A DNA stretch of 8,483 nucleotides, from NCBI GenBank assembly GCA_964369185.1, contig CAYJEN010000061.1:1-8483 (forward strand). Reading direction: 5' to 3'. The DNA comes from CAYJAZ01 sp964369185 (GTDB taxonomy: Bacteria; Desulfobacterota; Desulfovibrionia; Desulfovibrionales; Desulfovibrionaceae). Positions 1 through 7,800 of the stretch are shown here, piece after piece. The notes beneath the pieces were generated by a model, which saw nothing but the letters and a program-made list of their open reading frames with translations, had not been told where the DNA came from and ran no database searches. The first letter of the stretch is position 1, and each line of letters starts with the position of its first letter. The translations under genes and the position numbers were made by a program.

Positions 1-18
1 TTGCCCGTCGGAGACAAA
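1..18 (-). repeat. Left copy of an 18-bp inverted repeat, cut by the window edge
   Basis: These 18 bases are the exact reverse complement of 8387-8404. In the right copy the repeat leads straight into a 10-bp-stem hairpin. If the left copy is the same module in opposite orientation, its hairpin would lie just left of base 1 and out of view. The match ends at base 18 on the inner side, and the outer side cannot be seen. A less likely reading is that this is the right arm of a longer terminator hairpin of an upstream gene. Confidence 0.75.
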
Positions 19-48
19 TTAGATTCACGTGATGCTTTTCATAATTCA

Positions 49-54
49 AAGGAG
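49..54 (+). promoter_or_regulatory. Ribosome binding site of the biotin-protein ligase gene
   Basis: AAGGAG lies six bases before the ATG at 61. This is near-consensus Shine-Dalgarno complementarity at normal spacing and supports that ATG as the start. Confidence 0.85.
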
Positions 55-60
55 ACCTAA

Positions 61-966
61 ATGATAACAAAATCAATACAATTAGATTCATTAAAAGTGC
101 CATGCTATGAACTTGATGAAGCAACATCTTCACTTGATATAGCAAAACAACTAATGGATGAAGGAAAGTTTCCTGAATGGTCTTCAGTAGTTGTAGGCAG
201 GCAAACAGCAGGAAGAGGGCAAATGAGGCATGAATGGCATTCACCAAGTGGAAATTTATATGCAGCACTAAGACTTCCAATGGATGGTATATTTAATTCT
301 CATGCCGCAGCACCGATACTAGGTGGAATAATTGTAGAAAATTTTAAAAAAAATTTAAATTTTCCAAAAAAAAATAAAAATGATGATTTTTGCCTTAAAT
401 GGACAAATGATATTCTTATAAGTTCTTGTAATAATTATTATAAAATAGGTGGTATATTGCTAGAGGAAAAGAATAATTCACTTTTTGCCGGAATAGGCAT
501 AAATATAAATTCATCACCTCAATTTATTATCAAAAATACTGATACCGCCTTATCTGCAAGTCATTTATGTGAACATTTTTGTATGGAAAATTATATACTT
601 CATGACCTTTGGTCAACACTTGTGTATTATATTTATCTGTGTTACAAGGAAAGTGATTTGAGATTATTACAAAAATGTAGTGAAGAAATTTCGGATTTTA
701 CATTTGTTGACAAGGACTTTGAAGTCCAAAAACTGGCTTTAGAACGTACAAACAAGTACTTAGCATTTACTAATGAAGAAATTCAAGTGGTTGATGCGCT
801 TACCTTTGAAGATTTCGATTACGATTTTGAAGGTGAACAAATTTGTACATACAGAGGAAAGTTGAGAGAAATTTCCTTAAAAAAAGAAAGTTTAGGCGGA
901 TTAGTTGTTGATACAAATGTTGGCAGAAGAACATTTTTAAACGGAAGGATTAGGACTATCGTTTAG
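61..966 (+). CDS. birA: Biotin--[acetyl-CoA-carboxylase] ligase (biotin-protein ligase), without DNA-binding domain
   Basis: The 301-residue protein activates biotin with ATP to biotinyl-AMP and transfers it to the target lysine of a biotin carboxyl carrier domain in the cytoplasm. Visible family motifs are the biotin/ATP loop GRQTAGRGQMRHEW (46-59, usually GRGRxGRxW), KWTNDI (113-118, usually KWPNDI, with the catalytic lysine kept), GGILLEE (130-136) and GIGININ (144-150). A C-terminal small beta domain probably occupies about residues 240-301. There is no N-terminal helix-turn-helix, so it should be a mono-functional ligase and not a bio-operon repressor like E. coli BirA. The likely client is the pyruvate carboxylase encoded 54 bases downstream. 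Arginine codons are almost all AGA/AGG (11 of 12), unlike the next two genes. A lysine/asparagine-rich loop (about residues 95-107) is encoded by A8 and A9 runs. The family call is firm; the exact client is inferred from position. Confidence 0.93.
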   Translation: MITKSIQLDSLKVPCYELDEATSSLDIAKQLMDEGKFPEWSSVVVGRQTAGRGQMRHEWHSPSGNLYAALRLPMDGIFNSHAAAPILGGIIVENFKKNLNFPKKNKNDDFCLKWTNDILISSCNNYYKIGGILLEEKNNSLFAGIGININSSPQFIIKNTDTALSASHLCEHFCMENYILHDLWSTLVYYIYLCYKESDLRLLQKCSEEISDFTFVDKDFEVQKLALERTNKYLAFTNEEIQVVDALTFEDFDYDFEGEQICTYRGKLREISLKKESLGGLVVDTNVGRRTFLNGRIRTIV

Positions 967-1005
967 AAGGATTTTGAAACACTTATTTTTTATAAGGAAA
1001 TTTGA

Positions 1006-1011
1006 GAGGTG
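1006..1011 (+). promoter_or_regulatory. Ribosome binding site that decides the pyruvate carboxylase start
   Basis: GAGGTG matches the anti-Shine-Dalgarno complement and lies nine bases before ATG 1021. A GTG at 1009 is in frame and would add four residues (MEKT), but it lies inside this site. The AAGGA at 994-998 could serve that GTG at ten-base spacing. I prefer ATG 1021. Confidence 0.7.
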
Positions 1012-1020
1012 GAAAAAACT

Positions 1021-4000
1021 ATGTCGGGAAAAAGTTTTCAGGATATACTAGCTAAGCTTGAGGGGAAACGTATACTTGTTGCCAACCGTGGTATTCCTGC
1101 AAGACGAATCTGTAGAGCAATTAAAGAAAGATGTAATGCTATTGCTGTTATGACAGCAACAGATGTTGATAAAACATCTCCAGCAGCTTCATCCGCTGAT
1201 GAATTACTCCTACTTGGCAGTGATCCGAATGCATATTTGGATATTGATCTTATCATCGCAAGAGCAAAAGAAGAAGATATCGTTGCAATCCACCCTGGTT
1301 GGGGTTTTGCTTCAGAAGACGATGCTTTTCCGCGAAAGTGTAAGGAAGCCGGAATTATATTTATCGGGTCATCAGCAGAAGCAATGAACCTATTAGGAAA
1401 TAAGGTTCAAGCAAGAAGACTTGCACAAGAACTTGGCGTGCCGGTTGTTCCCGGTTCAGAAGGTGCTGTTGATATTCCCGAAGCTCGTAGACTTATTAAA
1501 GAAATGGGCTTACCGGTTATGCTTAAAGCTGAAGGCGGCGGTGGCGGTCGTGGTATTTTTGCTATCACGAACGAAGACGAGCTTGAAGATGCATTTGTAA
1601 AAGCTTCAACTATGGCTGAAGCAGCTTTTGGTAACCCTAGACTCTTTGTTGAAAAATACCTCCAAAGTGTAAGACATATCGAAATCCAAGTTATCGCTGA
1701 TAAACATGGCAATGTTTTCGCTTTTGATGAACGTGATTGCTCAGTTCAACGTAATCACCAAAAACTTATCGAAATTACTCCTTCTCCTTGGTCAGGCATT
1801 ACACCTGAACTTCGTGAACAACTTAAAGAGTATTCACGCAAGCTTGTAAAACACGTTGGTTATGATTCATTAGCTACTGTTGAATTCCTTGTAACAGAAG
1901 AAGGAACTCCGTATCTTATCGAAGTAAATACTCGTTTACAAGTAGAGCACGGTATTACAGAATGCCGTTACGGTGTTGACTTGGTTGAAACTCAAATTGC
2001 TGTTGCATTTGGTTATGAATTGCCGTTTACAAACGAAAATACAAAACCATCACAATTTGCAATGCAATTACGTATTAACTGTGAAGATCCACAAAAGAAC
2101 TTTACACCAAATCCAGGCACAGTAATTCGTTACGTTTCTCCTGGTGGTCTTGGTGTGCGTTTGGATTCTAACCTTTCAGCAGGTTACGAATTCCCATCTA
2201 ACTACGATTCAGCCGGTGCGCTCCTTATCGCATACGGTTCAGCTTGGGATAAAGTTTGCGGTGTTATGGAACGTGCTCTTGATGAATACACCATTACCGG
2301 ATTTAAAACTACAATTCCATTCTATAAACACGTTCTTCAAAATAAAGACTTCTTAAATGCTAATTTTGACACTAACTTTATTCGTAACACTCCGAATTTG
2401 TTAGAATATAATGATTTAGCTCCTGAAGGTGAAAGACTTTCTCGTCTTGTAGCTGAAATTTCAGCTCGCGGGCATAACCCATTTGTACAATTAGGCGAAT
2501 ACAGAACCGAAACCACACCTCGACTTCCTGACTATAATCCTGTAATTCCGCCTATCTCAACACAAGAACTTATTCAAGCAAACCCATATCCTAAAGGCGA
2601 TAGAGGGGCTCTTCTAGACTTTGTTAGAGATACAAATAAAATCCACTTCACTGAAACAACTCCACGTGATATGACTCAGTCAAACAACGGTAACCGTTTC
2701 AGATTAGCAGAAGATAGACTTATCGGGCCTTACCTTGATAATGCTAATCTCTTCTCTATAGAAAATGGTGGTGGTGCTCACTTCCACGTGAATATGATGG
2801 CAAATATGACCTATCCTTTCACAGAAGCTGATGAATGGAATGCATTTGCACCTAAAACATTAAAACAATTATTAGTTCGTTCAACAAACGTTCTTGGTTA
2901 CAGCCCACAACCTAAAAACCTCATGCACAAAACAGCTGAAATGATTTGTGATCACTATGATGTTATGCGTTGTTTCGACTTCCTAAACGATATCGATAAC
3001 ATGGCGCCTTTAGCTGAAGTTGTGCTTAACCGTAAAGACGTTATTTTTGAACCGACTCTTTCTATTTCTGTAGCGCAAGGTTTTGATATTAATCACTATC
3101 TTGGAGTTACCGAATACATTTTGGGTGTTGTTGCCAAAACTTTAGGAATCAGCACACAAAAAGCAAGCAAAGAAATTATTCTTGGATTGAAAGATATGGC
3201 GGGTATATGCTCACCACGTTTCATGAGAGACCTTGTTTCTGCGCTTAGAAAGCAATATCCTGACCTTGTTCTTCACTATCACAGACACTATACCGACGGA
3301 TTATTTGTTCCTGCGGTGGGTGCTGCGGCTCAAGCCGGCTGCCACATTGTTGATGCGGCATTGGGTGCCGGTGTTCGTTCATACGGTCAAGGCGATATCC
3401 AATCAACTGCGGCTTATATCAAAGATGAATTTGGAATCGATAACTTATTGAATAATGACGCTATCAATAAAGCAAACTTTGTTCTCAAACAACTAATGCC
3501 TTATTATGATAGATACTCATCACCTTACTTCCAAGGTACTGACTACAATGTAGTTAGCCATGCAATGCCTGGCGGCGCAACCTCATCATCTCAAGAAGGT
3601 GCAATGAAGCAAGGGTATATCCACTTACTTCCTGCTATGCTTGAATATCTTGCTGCTGCTAGACAAATTGTTCGCTATCACGACGTAACACCGGGTTCAC
3701 AAATTACTTGGAATACATCATTCCTTGCAATTACAGGTGCTTATAAACGTGGTGGTGAAGAAGAAGTACGTAACCTCCTTGAAATTATTAAAGAAGTTGC
3801 GGCAACTGATGAAAGCGCACACAGCGCACAACTCAAAAAAGATAGACTCCTTATCTACCAAGATTGTAACGATGCGTTCAGAAATCTTATTCTTGGTAAA
3901 TTCGGTAAACTACCACTAGGTTTCCCGGCGGATTGGGTATATAAGTCAGCATTCGGCGCAAGCTATAAAGAGGCTTTGAAAGAGCGCACAACTGTATCTC

Positions 4001-4737
4001 CACTCGTACAATTAAAAGATACCGATATTGATGCAGAAGTTGCAGCACTTGAAAATATTCTTGGAAGAAAAGCAACAGAGGAAGAAATTGTAATCTACCT
4101 CAATCACCCTGGTGATGCTGTAAAAACTATCCAATTTGTTCAAAAATTTGGTGATCCTAATTACTTACCGTTAGACGTATGGTTTGAAGGTTTACCAAGA
4201 GACAAAACTCTAACATTTACCGATTCAGCTAATAAACCGCATCAAATGACAATTCATAGTATACGTAAAAATGCTGAAAGCGGAATGTCAATAGTACGTT
4301 ATACCTACGATTCAGAGTTCTTAACTCATGAAGTGAAGGTATCAGAAGGCGCATCATCAGCTCGTAAAGGGCAGGAGATGGCTGATAGCTCTAACCCTAA
4401 CCACGTAGCGGCACCAAGTAACGGTGACCTATGGGTTGTGTATGTAAAACCGGGCGATATAGTTGAAGCAGGACAAGAACTTTTCAACATCGCTATTATG
4501 AAGCAGGAAAAAGCAGTTCTTGCACCATGTAGCGGTATTGTAAAGCGTGTTGTAAAAGATGCAAACTATAAGCATACACGTAAAATGGTTCCGGTAAAAG
4601 AAGGCGAACTTATTGTAGAACTTGCACCAACACCACGTTTGTGTGCTAATGAAGATTGTCAAAAACCTCTTCAACTTTCTATGAAATTCTGTCCTTTCTG
4701 TGGTGAACAAGTTTCAGAACAAGAAGTGGACGCATAA
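1021..4737 (+). CDS. pyc: Pyruvate carboxylase, single-chain, with a zinc-ribbon-like C-terminal tail
   Basis: Biotin-dependent enzyme (EC 6.4.1.1) making oxaloacetate from pyruvate, bicarbonate and ATP. Residues are counted from ATG 1021 (1238 aa). The biotin carboxylase part (about 15-460) shows the start motif ILVANRG, the ATP-grasp glycine loop (K169-G178), ERDCSVQRNHQK (237-248) and EVNTRLQVEH (301-310). The carboxyltransferase barrel (about 535-810) shows TTPRD with metal-ligand Asp550, GLKDMAG with the lysine expected to be carbamylated (Lys724), and HYHRHYTDG with metal ligands His754 and His756. MPGGATS (849-855) places Ser855 where the catalytic threonine normally is. The biotinyl domain (about 1134-1202) carries Lys1161 in IMKQE. 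Four cysteines (1208, 1213, 1224, 1227; C-x4-C-x10-C-x2-C) follow and look like a zinc ribbon, an addition I do not know from standard pyruvate carboxylases. All core residues are present, so it should be active. Two TAA stops in tandem end the gene. Oxaloacetate decarboxylase is excluded by the fused biotin carboxylase half. Confidence 0.95.
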   Translation: MSGKSFQDILAKLEGKRILVANRGIPARRICRAIKERCNAIAVMTATDVDKTSPAASSADELLLLGSDPNAYLDIDLIIARAKEEDIVAIHPGWGFASEDDAFPRKCKEAGIIFIGSSAEAMNLLGNKVQARRLAQELGVPVVPGSEGAVDIPEARRLIKEMGLPVMLKAEGGGGGRGIFAITNEDELEDAFVKASTMAEAAFGNPRLFVEKYLQSVRHIEIQVIADKHGNVFAFDERDCSVQRNHQKLIEITPSPWSGITPELREQLKEYSRKLVKHVGYDSLATVEFLVTEEGTPYLIEVNTRLQVEHGITECRYGVDLVETQIAVAFGYELPFTNENTKPSQFAMQLRINCEDPQKNFTPNPGTVIRYVSPGGLGVRLDSNLSAGYEFPSNYDSAGALLIAYGSAWDKVCGVMERALDEYTITGFKTTIPFYKHVLQNKDFLNANFDTNFIRNTPNLLEYNDLAPEGERLSRLVAEISARGHNPFVQLGEYRTETTPRLPDYNPVIPPISTQELIQANPYPKGDRGALLDFVRDTNKIHFTETTPRDMTQSNNGNRFRLAEDRLIGPYLDNANLFSIENGGGAHFHVNMMANMTYPFTEADEWNAFAPKTLKQLLVRSTNVLGYSPQPKNLMHKTAEMICDHYDVMRCFDFLNDIDNMAPLAEVVLNRKDVIFEPTLSISVAQGFDINHYLGVTEYILGVVAKTLGISTQKASKEIILGLKDMAGICSPRFMRDLVSALRKQYPDLVLHYHRHYTDGLFVPAVGAAAQAGCHIVDAALGAGVRSYGQGDIQSTAAYIKDEFGIDNLLNNDAINKANFVLKQLMPYYDRYSSPYFQGTDYNVVSHAMPGGATSSSQEGAMKQGYIHLLPAMLEYLAAARQIVRYHDVTPGSQITWNTSFLAITGAYKRGGEEEVRNLLEIIKEVAATDESAHSAQLKKDRLLIYQDCNDAFRNLILGKFGKLPLGFPADWVYKSAFGASYKEALKERTTVSPLVQLKDTDIDAEVAALENILGRKATEEEIVIYLNHPGDAVKTIQFVQKFGDPNYLPLDVWFEGLPRDKTLTFTDSANKPHQMTIHSIRKNAESGMSIVRYTYDSEFLTHEVKVSEGASSARKGQEMADSSNPNHVAAPSNGDLWVVYVKPGDIVEAGQELFNIAIMKQEKAVLAPCSGIVKRVVKDANYKHTRKMVPVKEGELIVELAPTPRLCANEDCQKPLQLSMKFCPFCGEQVSEQEVDA
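4642..4701 (+). other. Zinc-ribbon-like four-cysteine tail of pyruvate carboxylase
   Basis: Just after the biotinyl domain the protein reads RLCANEDCQK, then about ten residues, then FCPFCGEQ. The cysteines form a CX4C pair and a CX2C pair, the second in the CPxCG form typical of small treble-clef or rubredoxin-like zinc ribbons. Metal binding is inferred. A role in subunit contact or partner docking is possible but not shown. Confidence 0.7.
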
Positions 4738-4812
4738 TAAGTTTACGCATTCACGGCCTTATTAATTACCAGATTTATGTCTAAGATATTCGTTTATTCT
4801 AACAACTGTTTT
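4738..4812 (+). other. Short intergenic spacer with no clear control element
   Basis: AT-rich spacer between the carboxylase and the PEP synthase-like gene. A 7-bp A/T-rich inverted repeat (4735-4741 with 4758-4764, 16-base loop) overlaps the stop codons, but it is too weak and has no T-run after it to call a terminator. No -35/-10 pair at good spacing is seen. Co-transcription with the upstream gene is the simplest reading. Confidence 0.5.
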
Positions 4813-4817
4813 GGAGG
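4813..4817 (+). promoter_or_regulatory. Ribosome binding site of the PEP synthase-like gene
   Basis: GGAGG lies six bases before ATG 4824, a strong Shine-Dalgarno match that fixes the start. Confidence 0.88.
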
Positions 4818-4823
4818 CATTCA

Positions 4824-7800
4824 ATGGCAAAGGCGCAACAAACATCTCTTGGCTCTGTAGAAGAATTAAAACAAAAACTAATTCTTACAGGTGCAGAAAT
4901 CAAAGCGATTGGTGAAGAAGCTGAAATTTTGGTGGGTGGTAAGAACTATAATACCGCTCTCATACATGAAGTAGAAAATGTATCAACACCACAATTCCGT
5001 GCAATTTCATCTATCTGCTTCCATAAACTTCTGGATGAAGCAAAAGTTAATGCTGCTTTAATCCGTTCAATTATCGAACGTGAATATAGCAGAATTGACT
5101 GGAACGATCCGGAAATTAACAAAGATTCTGAATTCTTACAAAAACTTGTAAGAACATTTGCTAAGGAAATCCGCACAGCGGACGAAGAAGTAAAGGATGC
5201 AAAAAAAATTCCTTTACGTATGTTTGTAAACAACGTCGTTGAAGGCTTTGCAACTTCGCAAGAAGTGATTGACCAACTCCGTAAACGTTCGGTATTGGTT
5301 CAATCTGCAATTCTTTCTGTTGACATGCCAAAAGTTGTTGAAGATGCAGTTAAGAATGCGTATCTAGAAATCTGTAAAGAAGCCGGAGAAGCAACGGATG
5401 TTCCTGTAGCGGTTCGTTCATCAGCAGCCGGAGAAGATTCTCGTAAAAAAGCATTTGCCGGATTACAGGATACTTACCTTAATATGGTTGGTCCTGAAAA
5501 AGTAGCTCTTGCTTATCACTGGGACTGTGCTTCTGCGTATAACCTTCGTTCAATGACTTATCGTCGTGAAGCAATTCGTGACGGTATAACAAAATCTGAA
5601 GAAACAGGTGATATTGAAATTGCAATACTCGCAAAAAAAGAGTGGGCAATTGAGAACACCTCCTTATCTGTGTGTATGATGCGCATGATTAATCCTGTTA
5701 TCGCGGGTACTGCATTTAGTGCGGATACTGCAACAGGTTGCCGTGGTACATTAAGAAAAGACTTAGTAAGTATAGATGCCTCTTATGGTCTTGGTGAGGC
5801 CATTGTTGGCGGTATGGTAACTCCTGATAAATTCTACGTTTTCCAAAGAGATGACGGGAATGAAGTTGTTATTAGAAACCTTGGCCATAAGGGCATGAAA
5901 ATAGTTTATGATGAAAAGCTTGGCGGAACAAAGAAAGTAAATGTTCCACATAGCGAAATCTATAAATGGGCTCTTACAATTCCGCAAGCAGAACAAATTG
6001 CACGTTGCGTTCGTACAATTACCGAAGCATACGGCGGAATGATCATGGATACAGAATTCTGTATTGATGGAAAAGGGCAGCTTTGGTTTGTTCAAGCACG
6101 TCCTGAAACTCGTTGGAATGAAGAGTTTGAATTGCATCCTGATACAATCTTCATGCGTCGTCTTGAAGTGGATCCTCAAGCTCTTGCAACTGCGGAAGTA
6201 TTACTTGAAGGTAATGGCGCTTCACGTGGTGCGGGTCAAGGTAAGGTAAAATACCTTCGTTCAGCGCTTGAACTTAACAAAATCAATAAAGGTGATATCC
6301 TAGCTGCAGAGCGTACCGATCCTGATATGGTTCCCGGTATGCGTGTTGCGTCTGCTATTTTGGCTGACGTTGGTGGCGATACATCTCACGCAGCTATTAC
6401 ATCTCGTGAACTTGGAATTCCTGCGGTTATTGGTATTCAAAGAGCGGAAGCGATTCGTGCTCTTGATGGGCAAGATGTAACTGTAGACGGAACAAGCGGT
6501 ACAGTATATCGTGGTCTTCTCCCTCTCTTTGATGTGGGCGGCGAGATGGATCTTGCACAGTTGCCACAAACCAAAACTAAAGTTGGTCTTGTTCTTGCGG
6601 ACGTAAACCAATCTCTCTTCCTTTCACGTTTACGTAACGTTGAAGATTTTGAAGTTGGCTTGCTACGTGCTGAGTTTATGCTTGGTAACATCAGTGTGCA
6701 CCCAAGAGCTCTTGAAGCTTATGATAACGGCACTCTTCAAGAACATGTTGATAACAAACATGCTGAACTTGAACAAAAACTTTCAGCAGCAGTTCGTGAA
6801 CAGTTAGCGGCAGGGCTTATATCACTTGATATTAAAATCCGTGAATATGTTGGTTCAATCACTGGTTTAGCGTATGAAATTGAGCAACTTGTAAAAACAG
6901 AAGTAAGCGGTGCTGAAAATGTTCTTGCTCAGCAAAGACAGCTACGTGAACTTGAACATAAACTCAACGAACACATGGATTATGCTTCTAAACATTTAGA
7001 TGCATTACGCACAACAACAAAATTAAACAAACATATCCGTTATATTTACGGATTTGAAGAAGAACTTCCGTTCCTACCAAATACAGAAGAAGGCAATGCA
7101 CGTAGAAAAGTAATCGAGCGTGAAATTGCAATCATTGCACAAAGAAATGAAGAAAATCCTGTAGTTGGTCAAGTTATCCGTCAGATTAAAGCACTTCGTC
7201 GTGAGGTTGCAATGAAAGGCGGCATGATGCATGAAATGGATGAACTTCGTGCTACACCTGAAAAAATTACTGAAATCATTAAATCACGTGGTTTCAGAAA
7301 TGGTAAAGAGCACTATATTCAAACTCTTTCACAAAGCTTGGCATTATTTGCAATGGCATTCTACGGAAAACCTATTGTTTATCGTACAACTGACTTCAAA
7401 TCTAACGAATACCGTAACCTTCTTGGTGGTAACTTATTTGAAGCTTTTGAAGATAACCCAATGCTTGGCTGGCGTGGTGTTTCAAGACAAATCCACGATT
7501 GGGAAATCGAAGCATTCAAACTTGCTCGTGGCGTTTACGGCGGTTCAAACCTCCAAATGATGCTCCCATTCGTACGTACTATTGAAGAAGCACGCTCAAT
7601 GAAACTTTATCTAAGTTCAGTACACAATCTTGTGAGCGGCGAAGATGGATTAAAGATTATTCAAATGTCAGAAATTCCATCAAACGCTATCTTAGCACGT
7701 CAATTCATTCAAGAATTTGATGGATTCTCCATCGGCTCTAACGATATGACCCAGATGGTGCTCGCGACTGACCGTGATAATGCTGCACTTTCACACATCT

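Noticed and set aside
40..45. CATAAT as a -10 element for birA
   Set aside because: It is only a few bases before the Shine-Dalgarno sequence, so transcription would start inside the ribosome binding site, and no good -35 lies 16-18 bases upstream. The promoter is probably outside the window.
974..996. TTGAAA ... TATAAG as an internal promoter before pyc
   Set aside because: The spacing is 11 bases, far from the usual 17. The boxes are expected by chance in AT-rich spacer DNA.
4735..4764. TAATAAG/CTTATTA inverted repeat as a terminator between pyc and the PEP synthase-like gene
   Set aside because: The stem is only 7 bp and mostly A/T, with a 16-base loop, overlaps the stop codons and has no T-run after it.
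4429..6691. Long open frames on the minus strand (for example 4429-4710, 5763-6179, 6300-6611, 6437-6691)
   Set aside because: They lie entirely inside the strongly motif-supported plus-strand genes, overlap each other, and give low-complexity translations without recognisable domains.
7231..7560. 109-residue plus-strand frame within the PEP synthase-like gene
   Set aside because: It is an out-of-frame shadow of a region that encodes conserved PEP-binding-domain motifs in the main frame.
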